Shown here one piece after another: positions 5,566-8,524 of a stretch of 8,524 nt of DNA. The stretch lies in NCBI GenBank assembly GCA_017651385.1, contig JAGCCY010000092.1, positions 1 through 8,524 of the forward strand. The letters are read 5' to 3'. Each line of letters opens with the position of its first letter. The first letter of the stretch is position 1. The position numbers and the translations under genes were made by a program. The stretch is from Lachnospiraceae bacterium. GTDB lineage: Bacteria; Bacillota; Clostridia; Lachnospirales; Lachnospiraceae. The notes under the pieces were generated by a model, which saw only the letters and a list, made by a program, of their open reading frames with translations, was not told where the DNA came from and made no database searches.

Positions 5566-6892
5566 AATTTCCGTCCTTTGTAACGGTAATACTGCTTTCA
5601 AAAAATGTCTTGGCTGCAAGATAAAGATATAAAGTGTCATGTGCTCCCGCGGTTTCGTATGCAGAATGCATCGCAAGCTGCGGGAGTCCTATATCTACGG
5701 AATTCATCGATACTCTTGAAACCGCTATGCTGCCGAGGGTCGAGCCTCCGGCTATATCCGATCGGTTTACATAAGTCTGCACGGGTACTCCCGCTTTCTT
5801 TGATATCTTTTTAAATATCCCGCCCGAAACGGCATCGGATGTATATTTCTGGTTGGCATTGTATTTAATGACTATGCCGCCGTTCATGTAAGGTCTGTTT
5901 GTAGGATCAGCCTTGTCGGTGTGATTGGGATGCACAGCATGCGCATTGTCGGCCGATAATAAAAAGCTGTTTACAAGCGTTCTTTTAAACTCCGTCTCAC
6001 TCTTTCCGCATGAAGCATTTATCCGCTCAAGCACGCATTCAAGGAATGATGAAGCCGCGCCCTGCTTGGTGCTGCTTCCGACTTCTTCGTTATTGAATAT
6101 CGCACATACGGAAACACTCTTTGTAACTTCCGCGTCAATGATGCTTTTAACAGCGGTAAAAGCACACTGGATATCGTCAAGGCGTGCGCTTGCGATAAAC
6201 TCGCCGTCAGCTCCCAAAAACGTTCCTTTAACCCTGTTGTAAAGATAAAGATCGGCGTCAAGTATCTCTTCTTCCTTTACTTTTGCTTCTTTTGCGATAA
6301 GAGACATCAAAGTCCTTTTCTTATCGGTCTTCCCTGCGAATAAAGGAAGCATATCCTTCTGCGCATTGAACGTATATCCGTCGTTAAGAGTTCTGTCCAT
6401 ATGGATCGCAAGGCTTGGAATGATCAGGACATCCTTATCAAGCTTTACAAGCTTTGTCTTTATCTCATCACCGCTGTCTACCGTTATCCTTCCTGAAACC
6501 GACAAAGGTCTGTCCAGCCATGTGTACATGATCATACCGCCGTACTTTTCGGTATTAAGCTTTATATACTTATCTTCTACCGTTATCTCGGAAGACGGTT
6601 TTACCTTAAATGTGGGCGAATCGCTGTGGGCCGCCATGATCTGAAAACCGTTGTATACTTTATCCTTCGCCATCTTAAAAGCGATCAGCGAAGACCCGTC
6701 ACGGATCGTAAAATATGCATTTCCGGGTTTTATCTTCCACTCATCGTTTTCGTAAAGCCTTGTAAATCCGGCTTTTGTGAGCATATCTGCCATATTTTCG
6801 ACTGCGTGGTATGCATCGGGGCTTTCATTTATAAAATCAAGAAGCTCCCTGTTTATCGCTTTTACATCACCTGCTTTAATCTCTTTTGCCAT
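5555..6892 (-). CDS. apeB: M18 family aminopeptidase (aspartyl aminopeptidase-like)
   Basis: Cytoplasmic two-metal exopeptidase that removes N-terminal residues from peptides, with acidic residues preferred in characterised relatives. At 445 residues it is full length for M18. Visible active-site motifs in order: A88-H89-S-D91-S-P (first metal ligand His89), A-R-L-D-D (Asp239, bridging), F-N-N-E269-E270-V-G-S (catalytic base and metal ligand), S-A-D315-N-A-H-A-V-H-P-N-H (metal ligand region) and A-M-H409-S-A-Y-E (last ligand). All expected metal-binding residues are present, so the enzyme should be active. It begins 24 nt after the acetyltransferase stop, with GAGGCGG as ribosome binding site, and is the last gene of the minus-strand row starting with the RNA methyltransferase. 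Likely role: turnover of peptides in the cytosol. Substrate preference is from the family, not from this sequence. Confidence 0.95.
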   Translation of the reverse strand: MAKEIKAGDVKAINRELLDFINESPDAYHAVENMADMLTKAGFTRLYENDEWKIKPGNAYFTIRDGSSLIAFKMAKDKVYNGFQIMAAHSDSPTFKVKPSSEITVEDKYIKLNTEKYGGMIMYTWLDRPLSVSGRITVDSGDEIKTKLVKLDKDVLIIPSLAIHMDRTLNDGYTFNAQKDMLPLFAGKTDKKRTLMSLIAKEAKVKEEEILDADLYLYNRVKGTFLGADGEFIASARLDDIQCAFTAVKSIIDAEVTKSVSVCAIFNNEEVGSSTKQGAASSFLECVLERINASCGKSETEFKRTLVNSFLLSADNAHAVHPNHTDKADPTNRPYMNGGIVIKYNANQKYTSDAVSGGIFKKISKKAGVPVQTYVNRSDIAGGSTLGSIAVSRVSMNSVDIGLPQLAMHSAYETAGAHDTLYLYLAAKTFFESSITVTKDGNYKI

Positions 6893-6916
6893 AAAATCCG
6901 CCTCTTTTTGTTTATA

Positions 6917-8095
6917 TCAGAAGTGCTCTCCCACAAAGATCTTCTTTTCGGTAAACACTTTCCTTAACATGTCTTCGTTTGAGTTTACCTTTACATCTGC
7001 CTTAAGACAGGCTTCATCGAGGTTTAAAACACCAAGGCAGAGCTGTGCAAGCGTACCCTCATTAAGCTCGATATCGGCTTTTTTCTTTGACTTCGAAACC
7101 GAGACCTTCGATGAAGTGACATAGAATATCCCGATATTTTCAGGAATGATGACGACACTTACCTTGACGGTAAAAGAACAGTCGGACGGTTTATCGATCG
7201 CTTCAAGAAGTCTGACCGCATTGACAGCCCTTACCATAAAATCCTGCTGGCAGTGTTTTTCGATACCGTAAGCGTTTTTGCTGTCTATGATGCGCAAAAG
7301 GTCGATGCCCATAGGAAGATTGAGCCTTACCTTACCGTAATCCGCGGTAAACCTTCCGATAAACGCAAGTATCGCATTAAAGCCCTCTCTGCAGTTCCAA
7401 ACGGCTTCATCTGCATCAAGTATCGCGGCCTCGGGATCGAATACATCCGTAAATAAGATATATCCGATGTTTTTATTTCCTTCACTGAACATATAGCAGA
7501 AACGTCTGTCCTTATAAAGATGTTCGACCTTCATATGGTCTTCCATCATCTTTTCGTCACGGACCGCGGCAAGATTGAATTTTTTGGCAAAACCGTTATA
7601 AAGCTTAAGATAATCTGTCACAGGCTCACCGGGGTTGTATCTTTTCACGGTTCCGTTAAATCTGTATTTCGAAAGCACATCGGGCTTAAACTCATATGTA
7701 TTCATCTTAGTGGCCGTACGATATCCGACCTTACCGTAAAACTCATGGTTGAACGGATAGAGAGTCGAGATCACTTCCCCGTTTTTGTATGCTTTCTTGA
7801 GCAAAGCCTTGAATATCTCTTTTATGGCACCGGTATTTCTGTACTCGGGGAGTGTTGAGACCGCACCGATACCGCCTGTACTGACCGGGGTACCGTCCAC
7901 ATAGACCTCATATTTATTGTTAAGTATCCTGGCCATGAGCGTACCGTCATCGTCAAAAGCACCCCAGTCCTCTATGTTTGAGGCCAAAGACTTTTTTGCA
8001 CCCTCTTCTTCATTCTCAACTCTTACGTGGAAGCAAAAAGTCGATATAAGATATGCGTCTTTTCTTTCATTACCCTTTAACTGTCTTATCTTCAT
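6917..8095 (-). CDS. Eis-like GNAT N-acetyltransferase
   Basis: Predicted acetyl-CoA dependent N-acetyltransferase of 392 residues, close to the length of the Eis family. The N-terminal GNAT domain holds the acetyl-CoA site at about 77-94 (G-A-V79-S-T-L-P-E-Y-R86-N-T-G89-A). The segment Y-P-F-N-H-E-F-Y120-G-K-V-G-Y follows; Y120 matches the general-acid tyrosine of mycobacterial Eis (Tyr126). A second, degenerate GNAT-like part spans about 145-285, and a sterol-carrier-protein-like C-terminal domain covers about 290-392. The protein ends in Phe392; in Eis the carboxylate of the terminal Phe acts as the general base, so the catalytic pair is conserved. The ribosome binding site is GGAGG at 8100-8104. 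It lies 33 nt after the methyltransferase and 24 nt before the aminopeptidase. Eis proteins acetylate amines, including aminoglycosides, in some bacteria; the natural substrate here is unknown and resistance should not be assumed. Confidence 0.9.
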   Translation of the reverse strand: MKIRQLKGNERKDAYLISTFCFHVRVENEEEGAKKSLASNIEDWGAFDDDGTLMARILNNKYEVYVDGTPVSTGGIGAVSTLPEYRNTGAIKEIFKALLKKAYKNGEVISTLYPFNHEFYGKVGYRTATKMNTYEFKPDVLSKYRFNGTVKRYNPGEPVTDYLKLYNGFAKKFNLAAVRDEKMMEDHMKVEHLYKDRRFCYMFSEGNKNIGYILFTDVFDPEAAILDADEAVWNCREGFNAILAFIGRFTADYGKVRLNLPMGIDLLRIIDSKNAYGIEKHCQQDFMVRAVNAVRLLEAIDKPSDCSFTVKVSVVIIPENIGIFYVTSSKVSVSKSKKKADIELNEGTLAQLCLGVLNLDEACLKADVKVNSNEDMLRKVFTEKKIFVGEHF

Positions 8096-8128
8096 GTATC
8101 CTCCAAACCTTTCAATGCTTTTAAGATC

Positions 8129-8524
8129 TTACGGTCTGTCGCGCTTCGACAATTCCCAGAATATGACCGCGCTCGCCGCAGCCACATTTAAAGAATCCAC
8201 ACCGTTTGACATCGGTATCTTTGCCGTATGATACGAAGCCTTTATAACTTCATTCGAAAGGCCTTCGCCCTCCGTACCCATTATTATAGCAAGTTTATCG
8301 GCGTTTAAAAGCCTTGTGTCATCTATCCCGATCGAGTTTTCGCAAAGGGCCATCGAAACTGTCATAAAGCCGAGCGACTTAAGTTTATCCATGTTCTTCG
8401 GCCTGTCGTTTGATATGATCGTCCACGGGATATTGAAAATATTGCCCATACTGACCCTGATCGCACGCCTGTACAAAGGATCCGCACAGTCTTTTGTAAA
8501 AAGTATCGCATCAATGTTAAGTGC
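8129..8524 (-). CDS. TrmH/SpoU-family RNA 2'-O-methyltransferase (5' end beyond window)
   Basis: C-terminal 131 residues of an S-adenosylmethionine-dependent ribose methyltransferase acting on rRNA or tRNA in the cytoplasm. The frame stays open to the right edge (upstream residues ALNIDAILFTKDCADP), so the TTG at 8476 is internal and not the start. The trefoil-knot motifs are present: A-D-P-L-Y-R-R-A-I-R-V-S-M-G, then motif 2 I-M-G-T-E-G-E-G-L, and motif 3 I-P-M-S-N-G-V-D-S-L-N-V-A-A-A-S-A-V. The Ser-Leu-Asn of motif 3 lies in the SAM-binding knot. The N-terminal part with the catalytic arginine and any substrate-binding domain is outside the window, so the target RNA cannot be assigned. It is the first visible gene of a row with the acetyltransferase and aminopeptidase. 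Confidence 0.92.
   Translation of the reverse strand, partial: ALNIDAILFTKDCADPLYRRAIRVSMGNIFNIPWTIISNDRPKNMDKLKSLGFMTVSMALCENSIGIDDTRLLNADKLAIIMGTEGEGLSNEVIKASYHTAKIPMSNGVDSLNVAAASAVIFWELSKRDRP

Noticed and set aside
8474..8476. TTG as the start of the RNA methyltransferase
   Set aside because: The frame continues open to the window edge with family-like sequence upstream, so this codon is an internal leucine.
1..8524. CRISPR array, insertion sequence, tRNA or rRNA gene, phage or defence module
   Set aside because: No regularly spaced repeats, transposase, integrase, tRNA-like fold or rRNA sequence was seen on reading the window, and every gene belongs to a common chromosomal family.

Overview
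The window looks like an ordinary chromosomal stretch of a Firmicute, most likely a Lachnospiraceae/Clostridia relative. Evidence: moderate GC coding sequence with AT-rich gaps, strong GGAGG-type ribosome binding sites, a Gram-positive style sugar-binding lipoprotein, and an ECF-type vitamin transporter S component. The taxon is inferred from gene content and style; no rRNA or marker gene is present.

Layout. (1) Positions 1-2392, minus strand: a carbohydrate ABC importer operon, binding lipoprotein first, then a MalF/UgpA-type permease that runs off the left edge just before its end. A strong 9-bp hairpin lies between the two genes. (2) Positions 2393-2640: AT-rich control region with the importer promoter, several candidate operators, and the terminator of the next gene. 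(3) Positions 2641-3657, minus: a LacI-family regulator, presumably the local regulator of the importer. (4) Positions 3733-4812, minus: a GntR/MocR-family regulator whose aminotransferase-like domain lacks the PLP-binding lysine (Gln294 instead) and is cut short at its C-terminus. (5) Positions 4917-5549, plus: a divergently transcribed ECF transporter S component. The 104-bp gap between (4) and (5) carries four TGGT/ACCA boxes. (6) Positions 5555-8524, minus: a tight gene row of TrmH/SpoU rRNA/tRNA methyltransferase (5' end outside the window), Eis-like GNAT acetyltransferase and M18 aminopeptidase, ending convergently 5 bp from the S component gene.

How they work together. The binding protein captures an unidentified carbohydrate and hands it to the permease pair; the second permease would lie beyond the left edge, and no ATPase gene is seen here. 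The LacI protein probably senses the sugar or a derivative and represses the importer and perhaps itself. The MocR-like protein and the S component form a plausible vitamin-uptake regulatory pair (vitamin B6 is the family-based guess). The methyltransferase/acetyltransferase/aminopeptidase row looks like housekeeping genes.

I see no CRISPR array, mobile element, rRNA or tRNA, and no clearly new multi-gene system. The most unusual items are the degenerate MocR regulator, the LacI protein lacking the hinge leucine, and several regulatory DNA/RNA structures between genes.
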